Below are positions 56,807 through 64,000 of a stretch of DNA of 64,000 nt, piece by piece (the first letter of the stretch is position 1; each line of letters opens with the position of its first letter). The stretch covers positions 62,001 through 126,000 of the forward strand of contig NZ_JADMSO010000006.1 of NCBI RefSeq assembly GCF_015560805.1, read 5' to 3'. A program made the position numbers and the translations under genes. The notes below the pieces were generated by a model. It was given only the letters and a program-made list of their open reading frames with translations, was not told the DNA's origin and ran no database searches. Origin of the DNA: Mediterraneibacter glycyrrhizinilyticus (GTDB taxonomy: Bacteria > Bacillota > Clostridia > Lachnospirales > Lachnospiraceae).

Positions 56807-57619
56807 ATGAATATACAGGAAGTGCTCAAGCAGGTACAAGAGGGGACGCTCTCTGCGGAACAGGCAGAAGCGATGCTCCGTGAGGAGCATTTTGCGGGAA
56901 AAACTGCTGCAAAAAAGACTCTTATGGAAAATGATTTTGCGGAAATGGGTTATGCAAAACTGGACACCGACCGCAAACGGCGTACCGGATTTGCGGAAGT
57001 TGTGTTTTGCAGTGGGAAAAGTGTGGAACAGTTGGTGTCCATTTATCGACGTATTTATGATACGGAGGGGGAAGTGCTCGGAACGCGCGCGTCCAAAGAA
57101 CAATATGAGGAAGTGCGCCGCATTTTTCCGGCCGTTTCTTATGACGCCGCGTCGCGGATTTTGAAGATTGAAAAGCCGGATAAAGAACGGATCGGCAAGA
57201 TCGCCGTGTGCACGGCAGGTACTGCCGATATTCCGGTGGCGGAGGAGGCGGCGCAGACCGCGGAATTTTTCGGGACGCGCGTGGAACGGGTCTACGATGT
57301 GGGAGTCAGCGGACTGCACCGGCTTTTATCCCGGCTGGATACGATCCGGACTGCAAACTGTGTGATAACGGCTGCGGGTATGGAGGGGGCATTGGCAAGT
57401 GTGATCGGAGGGCTGGTGAGCGTTCCGGTGATCGCGGTTCCGACATCGGTGGGATACGGAGCGAATTTCGGAGGAGTGTCCGCATTACTGACGATGATCA
57501 ATTCCTGTGCAAACGGCGTGGCAACCGTCAACATCGACAATGGTTACGGCGCCGGGTATCTGGCGGTACAGATCAACCGATTAGCCTGCCGCCCATTGCA
57601 CAGGGATGCGGCAGAATAA
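56807..57619 (+). CDS. larB: LarB-type carboxylase (nickel-pincer cofactor synthesis)
   Basis: The 270-residue protein has the LarB/AIR carboxylase-like C-terminal domain (IAVCTAGTADIPVAEEAAQTAEFFGTRVERVYDVGVSGLHRLL; GGLVSVPVIAVPTSVGYGANFGG). LarB carboxylates and hydrolyses nicotinic acid adenine dinucleotide to start the pincer cofactor of lactate racemase-type enzymes. The partners larC and larE are not in this window. It is inserted between smpB and ssrA. Confidence 0.88.
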   Translation: MNIQEVLKQVQEGTLSAEQAEAMLREEHFAGKTAAKKTLMENDFAEMGYAKLDTDRKRRTGFAEVVFCSGKSVEQLVSIYRRIYDTEGEVLGTRASKEQYEEVRRIFPAVSYDAASRILKIEKPDKERIGKIAVCTAGTADIPVAEEAAQTAEFFGTRVERVYDVGVSGLHRLLSRLDTIRTANCVITAAGMEGALASVIGGLVSVPVIAVPTSVGYGANFGGVSALLTMINSCANGVATVNIDNGYGAGYLAVQINRLACRPLHRDAAE

Positions 57620-57758
57620 AGCCACATTTTACAGCGGATTTTCAAGCATAACGGCAGGAATCGACATAGAATAGATATAGAATCGACAGGTTTTCTCTTG
57701 ACTTTGTGTTATATTTCATATAGAATAGTCATGCAGAGAAATCTGCTGATCCATATGA

Positions 57759-58100
57759 GGGCTTGTACTGGTTTCGACAGGGATTCTGAAGATGGAGAAG
57801 CTATCCGCAGGCAGATGCGTCAAATCGCAAACTTAAAATTAAACGCTAACGATAATTTCGAATTAGCTGCAGCCTAAATGCTGCATGTCAGCCCCGGGGC
57901 ACCCGCACCTTGGGAATCTGGCATCAACGATGCGGGAAACGATGCAGGCAAAGCTTTGAGCTTGTAGGCGTATTATGAAGCTACTGAAACCGTAAGGGTG
58001 TTAGTTCCCGTGCGGCGGAGGGAATGAAAAAGAACTGACTATGATAGTAGAAGTACATGGGATGGATTTTTGGACGCGGGTTCGATTCCCGCCAGGTCCA
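57759..58100 (+). ncRNA. ssrA: tmRNA
   Basis: The 5' end GGGCTTGTACTGGTTTCGAC and the 3' end GGGTTCGATTCCCGCCAGG show the tRNA-like T-arm; GGGCTTG (57759-57765) pairs with CAGGTCC (58093-58099) as acceptor stem using G-U pairs. The tag frame at 57827-57877 reads ANLKLNANDNFELAAA and then stops. The CCA end is not encoded: the bases after the discriminator A are CTG. Confidence 0.95.
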
Positions 58101-58163
58101 CTGAAACGTGTTAAGTCGACCCCATCGTTGGGACGGCTTTTCCGAATGAAATTCAATGAATGT

Positions 58164-58195
58164 AAAATCCGCACTCGGTAACGGGTGCGGATTTT
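58164..58195 (+). terminator. Terminator after ssrA
   Basis: AAAATCCGCAC and GTGCGGATTTT form an 11-bp stem with a 10-nt loop. The 3' T-tract is only the stem's own Ts. Confidence 0.7.
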
Positions 58196-58290
58196 GCTTG
58201 GATAAGTAGAACTTTGCGATGGTCACGTAGTTTTATTTAAGAAAATTTTACAATGACTGGCAAGGTTTGTTTCAGTTTTTCAAGATTTCC

Positions 58291-58916
58291 TCAGGTAAGG
58301 TAATTTGGATTAAGATGTTTTTTATTATAGGCATAAATTGTATTTTTCGTAAGTTCTTCAAGAAGTCGTGTGAAGAATCTTTCCCATGAGCTGAAATTAC
58401 CACTTTCAATATATTCGCTTGGAGAGTTCAGAATTTTTTGAAGTGTTTCTTCGTGGAAGATTCCGGATAAATCTGATGCAGAGAATTGTATACTTGCCGT
58501 GTATTTTGATAATAACCGCTATTTTTTAAACAATAGATTTCATTTACACTGTAAGGCAGAGTGTGCAGATCATCTCTTGTGATAAAAACAAAATAACAAT
58601 CAGACTTCAGTACGGCAGCTGCAAATCTTTTGGGATATAAAAAATGTTCCTGTTCATTGGCAAACACAATAGTGTCAGATAGTCTTTCCAGACGGATAAG
58701 TACACTTTCGAGATCTCCGGATAGTACTGCACATTTTTTCTTGCAGATCACATCTGTTCCCGGACCGGTTCTGCTGGAAAGGTAGTCATTGATAATTTGG
58801 ATCAATGTTGTTTTGCCGGTAGCACTGTCTCCCTGAATGATAGTTATATTTCTTCGTAAATTTAATTCATATCTCAACTTCTTCGTTGAGACAACGACTT
58901 TTATATTACCTTTCAA
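58291..58916 (-). pseudogene. P-loop ATPase-like gene, interrupted by a frameshift near its 3' end
   Basis: The intact part (58428-58916, 162 residues) starts with NLRRNITIIQGDSATGKTTLIQII, a Walker A motif, and contains TIVFANEQEHFLY and CYFVFITRDDLHTLPY. It stops early at KKHFKKF. A one-base shift at about 58450-58460 opens a further 54 or so codons (HEETLQKILNSPSEYIESGNFSSWERFFTRLLEEL...) ending at 58291. That extension is coherent coding sequence, so the reading frame was probably once whole. It overlaps the upstream partner gene by 11 bp. The segment is AT-rich. A real short protein or a sequencing error are alternatives. Confidence 0.65.
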
Positions 58917-59370
58917 TAATTTCCACCTCCTGAAATTTTTTCAGGAAATCTTCATAGGTATGAGTGATATGTCCGCTGTTTTTGATACATATATCAAAAG
59001 GTTCCGGAAATTCCATTTCATAACCTAATCGGATCGTCAGATCAGTTCTTTTCCCGATTTCAAGAATCCATTTTGCACAGTTATCACCGCAGGCGGATGC
59101 GTTTACGATCAGATCAGGTTCTTTATACATGATAATGAGTGCTTTTACTCCTCCGGAAAGACGTTCAGGTGCAATCTGTCCGAGTATGGGACTGTTGATC
59201 ATGTGAGGGGATTCTACGATGGAACTGTCTATATCAAACACCATTGTTGTTACCAGATTATCGTTAAACCACTCTTCTTCGTAATTATATTTAAAGTAAG
59301 TATCTGGACTGAATACATAGTTTTTGTTATCTAAGTCAGCAGAACCACGACTGATGATAATATTTAACAT
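58906..59370 (-). CDS. DUF4869-like protein
   Basis: The 154-residue protein (MLNIIISRGSADLDNKNYVFSPDTYFKYNYEEEWFNDNLVTTMVFDIDSS...) fits my memory of DUF4869 from Lachnospiraceae and Ruminococcaceae, of unknown function. It has the segment PERLSGGVKALIIMYKEPDLIVNASACGDNCAKWILEIGKR and no membrane segment. It is co-transcribed with and overlaps the P-loop gene, so the pair probably act together, possibly as part of an accessory module. AGGAG-like bases are weak before its start. Confidence 0.6.
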   Translation of the reverse strand: MLNIIISRGSADLDNKNYVFSPDTYFKYNYEEEWFNDNLVTTMVFDIDSSIVESPHMINSPILGQIAPERLSGGVKALIIMYKEPDLIVNASACGDNCAKWILEIGKRTDLTIRLGYEMEFPEPFDICIKNSGHITHTYEDFLKKFQEVEIIER

Positions 59371-59395
59371 ATATGCTGAGCTTCTTTTGAAAAAT

Positions 59396-59422
59396 GTTAG
59401 CGCCAGTGTACACTGACGTTAC
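59396..59422. repeat. 27-bp near-palindrome of the MITE end motif
   Basis: GTTAGCGCCAGTGTACACTGACGTTAC is close to its own reverse complement around TGTACA. Each half resembles the MITE terminal motif GTAGCGTCGGTGTACA. It lies at the left edge of the AT-rich insert, just upstream (on the minus strand) of the DUF4869-like gene. Confidence 0.55.
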
Positions 59423-59429
59423 CATTCTA

Positions 59430-59458
59430 TTGGCATTATAATACATTTGCTTTATAAT
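59430..59458 (+). promoter_or_regulatory. Promoter upstream of the phospholipase-like gene
   Basis: TTGGCA (59430-59435) and a perfect TATAAT (59453-59458) are 17 bp apart. The leader to 59686 is about 220 nt long and contains no convincing gene; a 65-codon ORF in it lacks a ribosome site. Confidence 0.6.
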
Positions 59459-59685
59459 CTCCACCGGTTTTGTTAATTTCCGGTTATACTTTGGAAAAAT
59501 GTTCGAATCGGGTATTTTATAAAAATCCCGGTTATGATATGATAATAATATCTGTCTTGTCCGTGGATGGCAGTATTGTTTTTGCTTTTTGCGTATGGAA
59601 CTGTCATTTGCAAAGAGGAGATACCGGACGGATCAGGATATGGGGAGAAGACAGCAGGAGAGAATAGAAGAAAGGGGTTTTTGAT

Positions 59686-60507
59686 ATGCCGACAACATAT
59701 ACACATTATCGATTTGGAAAGGACGTTATGAGCGCGCTTCCGCGTCCGCTCCAGAAGTCTATTGAGGTCAACAGGGAACTGTTTGATATCGGGCTGCACG
59801 GACCGGACATCCTGTTTTATTATCAGGTGTTTTCTAAAAATCATGTCAATGGACTTGGATACAAAATGCACGATCAGATGGCGGATGCTTTCTTTAAGAG
59901 AGCGGTGGAAGTGATCGGCGCTTCCGAAGATAAAGGGGCGGCGCGCGCATATATTTATGGATTTATCTGTCATTTTGCATTGGACAGCGAGTGCCATAAA
60001 TACATTGAGAAAATGATCCAGGTCAGCGGGATCTCACATTCCGAGATCGAGATGGAACTGGATCGGGTATTTTTGACCGATGACTTTATCAATCCGGTGA
60101 CATACCTTGGAACAAAGCATATTCATCCGACGCTGGAGAATGCGCAGGTGATCGCTCCGTTCTTTGAGGGGATCACGGCGGAGGAAGTGAAGCAGTCTCT
60201 TTCTTCGATGGTCTGGGTGCACAAACTTCTGCTCGCGCCGAAGCCTTTTAAAAGAAAGATCGTGTTCGGCGGCATGAAGATCGCGGGCATGTACGATTCC
60301 ATGCACGGACTTGTGATGAGCGAGCAGCCGAATCCGGCATGTGCCGATTACTGTCAGCTGTTAAAGAAGCTGTATGCGGGCGCAGTTCCGCTGGCGGCAA
60401 GTCTGATCCTGCAGTATCAGAAAGTATTGTTTCATGGAGAAGAATTGCAGAAACGGTTTCATGAGACGTTCGGAGCAGGAGAAGACTGGGAGAAACTGCC
60501 GCTGTAA
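59686..60507 (+). CDS. Zinc-dependent phospholipase C family protein
   Basis: The 273-residue protein has the family pattern of early His and Asp ligands: TYTHYRFG, GLHGPDILFYY, and YGFICHFALDSECHKYIE. Zinc-dependent phospholipases C and related proteins bind three metals with such residues. There is no signal peptide, so it probably acts inside the cell and may not be a phospholipase. AAGGGGT precedes the ATG at 59686. Confidence 0.8.
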   Translation: MPTTYTHYRFGKDVMSALPRPLQKSIEVNRELFDIGLHGPDILFYYQVFSKNHVNGLGYKMHDQMADAFFKRAVEVIGASEDKGAARAYIYGFICHFALDSECHKYIEKMIQVSGISHSEIEMELDRVFLTDDFINPVTYLGTKHIHPTLENAQVIAPFFEGITAEEVKQSLSSMVWVHKLLLAPKPFKRKIVFGGMKIAGMYDSMHGLVMSEQPNPACADYCQLLKKLYAGAVPLAASLILQYQKVLFHGEELQKRFHETFGAGEDWEKLPL

Positions 60508-60575
60508 CATGAGCCGGCAAAAGAAAGAGGGCTCGGGAAAAAGAGTATTTTAAGCAAAAGATGGGGAGGGCGACT

Positions 60576-61829
60576 ATGAAATTTAAGATGACGCCAATGG
60601 AGAAAAAGTGGGTGCTGTACGATGTGGGAAATTCTGCATTCACGATGCTTGTATCGACGATCTTTCCGATTTATTTTAACTATCTTGCGGGAAATGCGGG
60701 GATTTCGGATGTGGATTATCTGGCATACTGGGGATATGCCGCATCTGTCAGTACGCTGTGTGTAGCGCTTTTGGGACCGACGCTCGGGGCGATCGCAGAT
60801 ACGAAGAATTTCAAAAAAAGGATTTTTAAGTGGACACTGGCTGTCGGTGTGCTTGGATGTGTGATCTTGGGATTTTTGTCGTCGTGGATCTGGTTTCTTG
60901 GAATCTTTGTGCTGGCGAAAGTGGGATATTCTTCAAGTCTCGTATTTTATGATGCGATGCTGACGGATGTGACGGAGCCGGAGCGGATGGATACGGTCTC
61001 TTCTCAGGGATTTGCCTGGGGATATATCGGAAGCTGTATTCCATTTATTGCCAGCCTTGGCATAGTGCTTGGCGGAGGCAGTCTTGGACTGAGCATGCAG
61101 GCGTCCATGACGATCGCATTTCTGATCACTGCGGTTTGGTGGCTCGTATCGGCAGTTCCATTGCTTCTGTCTTTCCAGCAGAAACACTATGTGGAAGTGT
61201 CAGGGCATGTGGTGCGTGAAAGTTTTGCGAGACTGGGGCGGACATTTCTGGATATAAAGAAAGAAAAGCACATTTTTGTGTTCCTGCTTGCATTTTTCTT
61301 CTATATTGACGGTGTGTATACGATCATTGATATGGCGACCGCTTACGGACAGGCGCTCGGTCTGGACAGTACGGGGCTTCTTCTGGCGCTTTTGCTGACT
61401 CAGGTCGTGGCATTTCCATCGGTTCTGATCTTAAATCAGGTGGCAAAACGTGTAAAACCGACACAGATCCTTACCGTCTGCATTTTTGCGTATCTCGGGA
61501 TTTCTGTTTATGCATATTTTCTGGATACGCAGACCGATTTCTGGATCCTTGCGGTTCTGGTCGGGATGTTCCAGGGATCGGTGCAGGCGCTGTCCCGTTC
61601 CTATTTCGGAAAGATCATTCCGGCCGAGAGAGCGGGGGAATATTTCGGAATATATGATATCTGCGGAAAAGGCGCGGCAATCCTCGGCACAACGCTGGTA
61701 TCTGTAATGAGTCAGATCACCGGGAAAATGAATGTCGGCGTCAGCGCGATCTCGGTCTTGTTTGTGGTCGGACTGCTTTTGTTCAGAAAAGCAGTGAAGA
61801 TGAACGAAGAGCGGGAAAAATGTGAATAA
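60576..61829 (+). CDS. UMF1-type MFS transporter (Atg22-like)
   Basis: The 417-residue protein has about twelve membrane segments and begins MKFKMTPMEKKWVLYDVGNSAFTMLVSTIFPIYFNYL, the typical start of UMF1/Atg22-like MFS permeases. GGGGAGGGCG precedes the ATG at 60576. Substrate is unknown; some relatives export amino acids. It is followed by a hairpin at 61863-61934. Confidence 0.88.
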   Translation: MKFKMTPMEKKWVLYDVGNSAFTMLVSTIFPIYFNYLAGNAGISDVDYLAYWGYAASVSTLCVALLGPTLGAIADTKNFKKRIFKWTLAVGVLGCVILGFLSSWIWFLGIFVLAKVGYSSSLVFYDAMLTDVTEPERMDTVSSQGFAWGYIGSCIPFIASLGIVLGGGSLGLSMQASMTIAFLITAVWWLVSAVPLLLSFQQKHYVEVSGHVVRESFARLGRTFLDIKKEKHIFVFLLAFFFYIDGVYTIIDMATAYGQALGLDSTGLLLALLLTQVVAFPSVLILNQVAKRVKPTQILTVCIFAYLGISVYAYFLDTQTDFWILAVLVGMFQGSVQALSRSYFGKIIPAERAGEYFGIYDICGKGAAILGTTLVSVMSQITGKMNVGVSAISVLFVVGLLLFRKAVKMNEEREKCE

Positions 61830-61862
61830 AAACAGACAAATGTGAATAAAATCGGAAAAAAG

Positions 61863-61934
61863 AAAATCTCCGGAGGAAAACCATGTGTGAAAACAATGAG
61901 ATATTTACACAGGATCCGACCGGAGATTTTTGTT
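61863..61934 (+). terminator. Terminator after the MFS gene
   Basis: AAAATCTCCG (61863-61872) pairs with CGGAGATTTT (61921-61930), followed by TG-rich sequence; the loop is about 48 nt. The rest of the 61830-62071 gap is AT-rich with a TATAAT-like element near 61980 and nothing else I can name. Confidence 0.65.
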
Positions 61935-62071
61935 GTCTAAAAAAAGTGTGAAATTCGTCAAAATCTGTTTTCGGCATGTTATAATTATAAGAAAATACCG
62001 GGGGGCGTACACGGATAACGCATTTTGCCCCAAACATCATATCGACAGCGGAGAAAGAAAGGTGTAAACAT

Positions 62072-62776
62072 ATGGCGGATTTTGTGGAATTAAAGCATAT
62101 TACGAAAGTATATAAAATGGGAGAGGTGGAGATCCGGGCAGTTGACGGGATCGATTTTGAGATTGAAAAGGGCGAACTGGTCGTGATCGTCGGGCCAAGC
62201 GGCGCGGGAAAGACGACGGTGTTGAATATTCTGGGCGGTATGGATACGGCGACGAGCGGAAAGATCATTGTGGACGGCGCGGATATTACACGCTATAACG
62301 AACGGCAGCTTACATCCTATCGGCGTGACGATATCGGATTTGTGTTCCAGTTCTATAACCTTGTCCCCAATCTGACTGCAAAGGAAAATGTAGAGCTGGC
62401 GCTGCAGATCTGTAAAGATCCGTTGGACGCACAGACTGTTTTGGAAGACGTAGGACTTGGCAAACGGTTGGATAACTTTCCGGCCCAGTTATCCGGAGGC
62501 GAGCAGCAGCGTGTATCGATCGCACGGGCGCTTGCGAAGAATCCGAAACTACTGCTGTGCGACGAACCGACCGGAGCGCTGGACTACAATACCGGAAAGG
62601 CAATCTTAAAACTGCTTCAGGATATGTGCAGGAAAAAGGGGATGACGGTGATCATCATCACGCATAACTCTGCGCTTGCGCCGATGGCAGACCGGCTGAT
62701 CAAGATCAAAAACGGAAAAGTGGCGAAGATGGAGAAAAATACTTCTCCGGTGTCTGTCGATCTGATTGAATGGTAG
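62072..62776 (+). CDS. ABC transporter ATP-binding protein (LolD/MacB type)
   Basis: The 234-residue ATPase has Walker [15 protein letters not shown], the signature [15 protein letters not shown], Walker [13 protein letters not shown] and the H-loop THNSAL. This type pairs with FtsX-like permeases that work as mechanotransmitters or export lipids and peptides. It is followed 9 bp later by its permease. GAAAGGTG precedes the ATG. Confidence 0.95.
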   Translation: MADFVELKHITKVYKMGEVEIRAVDGIDFEIEKGELVVIVGPSGAGKTTVLNILGGMDTATSGKIIVDGADITRYNERQLTSYRRDDIGFVFQFYNLVPNLTAKENVELALQICKDPLDAQTVLEDVGLGKRLDNFPAQLSGGEQQRVSIARALAKNPKLLLCDEPTGALDYNTGKAILKLLQDMCRKKGMTVIIITHNSALAPMADRLIKIKNGKVAKMEKNTSPVSVDLIEW

Positions 62777-62785
62777 GGAAAACAA

Positions 62786-64000
62786 ATGAAAAAGAAAGCA
62801 TTGAAAAAAGAATTTTATATGGAGATCCGAAGAAGTCTCGGGCGATTTCTTTCTATCTTTTTTATCGTTGCGATCGGCGTGTCCTTTTTCTCGGGAATCC
62901 GTGCGGCGGAGCCGGATATGCGGTATTCGGGGGATGCGTATTTTGACGAAAAGAACCTGATGGATATTCAGGTGATGAGCACGCTTGGACTGACGGATGA
63001 GGATATCAAAGTACTGAAGCAGGTGGACGGTATTGAAAATGTGGAGGCGGGATATTCGACCGACGCGCTTTGCGCCGGTACGGAAAGCCAGGCGGTATTA
63101 CATATCATGTCGATGCTTCCGTCGATGAACGAACTGACGTTGGAGGAGGGAAGACTTCCCGAAAAACCGGATGAATGTGCGGTGGATGCGGATCTGCTGG
63201 CAAAAGACGGATTTCTGGCGCGCAATGGTTATCAGATTGGCGATACGATCAGGCTGACGTCGGGAACGGACGACCCGATCACCGATACACTGACCGGAGA
63301 TACGTTTACGATCGTGGGAAGTGTGAGCAGTCCGAATTTTATTTCTTTTGGAAGAGGAAATACGACGATCGGAACCGGATCGGTGTCGGGATTTGCTGCG
63401 GTACTGCCGGAGAGTTTCGAGATGGATGTGTATACAGAGTTGTACGCGACGGTGGACGGAGCAAAAGAATTGACCGCATTTACAGACGAATATACCGATC
63501 ATGTGGAACAGGTGCTCGATGAACTGGAAGAAAGAAAGGAAGAACGGCAGGATTCCCGAACGAAAGAGATCCGCGAGGAAGCGGAGACGGAACTTGCAGA
63601 CGGAAAGCAGGAACTCGCTGATGCAAAAGCGGAGGCACAGACAGAACTTGCCGATGCGAAACAACAGATCGATGACGGATGGAAGCAGTTAAATGACGGA
63701 AAAGCCCAGCTTGCTTCTTCGTATGCGGAACTGGAAAGTTCCAGAGAGACATTGGCAGCAGGGGAAGCGGAAATCGCACAAAATGAAAAACTGTTGTCGG
63801 AAAAAACGGCGGAGCTGGAAACACAGCAGGAGACGCTGAACGAAAAGCAACGAGAGCTGGACGGAAAGCTGGCGGAACTGGAGGGCAGCCAAAGTGAACT
63901 GGATGTGCAGAGAGCCATCGTAGAACAGAACAAGGCGGCTCTTGACCAGAAACAGCAGCAGTTGAACGGAAGTCAGACAGCGCTGGATGCACAGAAGACG
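62786..64000 (+). CDS. FtsX-like ABC permease with periplasmic-type coiled coil, truncated by the window end
   Basis: The open frame runs from the ATG at 62786 to the last base (405 codons seen, no stop). The start has one membrane helix (about 19-38, RFLSIFFIVAIGVSFFSGI). A MacB-type extracellular domain follows (about 40-235), then a long heptad-rich segment (about 245-405 and continuing) with repeated ELADGKQEL, AELESS and ELDGKLAEL units. The rest, with the remaining FtsX helices, lies beyond the window. Coiled-coil ABC permeases of this kind are common in Lachnospiraceae. Confidence 0.9.
   Translation, partial: MKKKALKKEFYMEIRRSLGRFLSIFFIVAIGVSFFSGIRAAEPDMRYSGDAYFDEKNLMDIQVMSTLGLTDEDIKVLKQVDGIENVEAGYSTDALCAGTESQAVLHIMSMLPSMNELTLEEGRLPEKPDECAVDADLLAKDGFLARNGYQIGDTIRLTSGTDDPITDTLTGDTFTIVGSVSSPNFISFGRGNTTIGTGSVSGFAAVLPESFEMDVYTELYATVDGAKELTAFTDEYTDHVEQVLDELEERKEERQDSRTKEIREEAETELADGKQELADAKAEAQTELADAKQQIDDGWKQLNDGKAQLASSYAELESSRETLAAGEAEIAQNEKLLSEKTAELETQQETLNEKQRELDGKLAELEGSQSELDVQRAIVEQNKAALDQKQQQLNGSQTALDAQKT

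Noticed and set aside
58101-58163. Prophage or island attachment site duplicated from the 3' end of ssrA
   Set aside because: I looked for a second copy of the ssrA 3' end downstream to 59.7 kb and found none; no integrase is present.
59470-59667. A 65-codon plus-strand ORF upstream of the phospholipase-like gene
   Set aside because: No ribosome site and no protein pattern; it lies in the leader after a good promoter.

Overview
The window looks like chromosome of a low-to-mid GC, anaerobic, spore-forming-type Firmicute, most probably a gut Lachnospiraceae (Dorea/Mediterraneibacter-like). The reasons are pyruvate:ferredoxin oxidoreductase, SleB-family wall hydrolases, a DNPR-type (meso-DAP) MurE, the classical Clostridia block priA-def-fmt-rsmB-rlmN-prpC-prkC-rsgA-rpe-thiN, and secG-rnr-smpB linked to ssrA. 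The taxon is inferred from gene families and order only; no rRNA gene or tRNA gene was seen.

Layout. 1-1.1 kb: an FMN riboswitch with promoter and terminator controlling ribU. 1.3-2.6 kb: a divergent MATE exporter. 2.7-9.5 kb: the most interesting segment. An AraC regulator fused to a GH39-like domain that lacks the acid/base Glu is followed by five genes: C-glycoside deglycosidase beta and alpha subunits, a Gfo/Idh/MocA oxidoreductase, and a second beta-alpha pair. This has the composition of a C-glycoside (puerarin-type) catabolic system with two lyases and one oxidase. 9.6-13.6 kb: three SleB-type hydrolases around an AEC transporter, with shared leader motifs. 13.8-29.4 kb: housekeeping (wall synthesis, replication restart, N-formylation, rRNA modification, PASTA kinase/phosphatase, ribosome GTPases, Lgt). 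29.4-33.3 kb: an SGNH-DUF4358-MBOAT-DHHW acyl-transfer module. 33.5-37.1 kb: nifJ.

37-45 kb: M20 peptidase, a 281-bp MITE-like element, an AT-rich zeta-toxin-like pair, glpP-glpK, DUF5685, a MATE exporter, a DnaJ protein and a membrane protein. 45.4-49.7 kb: MarR plus a heterodimeric ABC exporter, preceded by 15-bp tandem repeats. 49.8-52 kb: topB on the minus strand. 52.2-58.1 kb: enolase, secG-rnr-smpB-larB and tmRNA. 58.2-59.4 kb: an AT-rich two-gene insert with a frameshifted P-loop ATPase and a DUF4869-like protein. 59.4-64 kb: phospholipase-like protein, UMF1-type MFS transporter, and an ABC ATPase with a coiled-coil FtsX permease that runs off the window.

Two repeat families are not explained by the genes. 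One is a 96-bp two-hairpin element present in two near-identical copies, in the leaders of a SleB gene and of rnr. The other is a terminal-repeat motif (core GTAGCGTCGGTGTACA) that bounds the MITE and recurs alone at 45.3 and 59.4 kb. All calls come from reading the sequence and from family knowledge; no database search was run.
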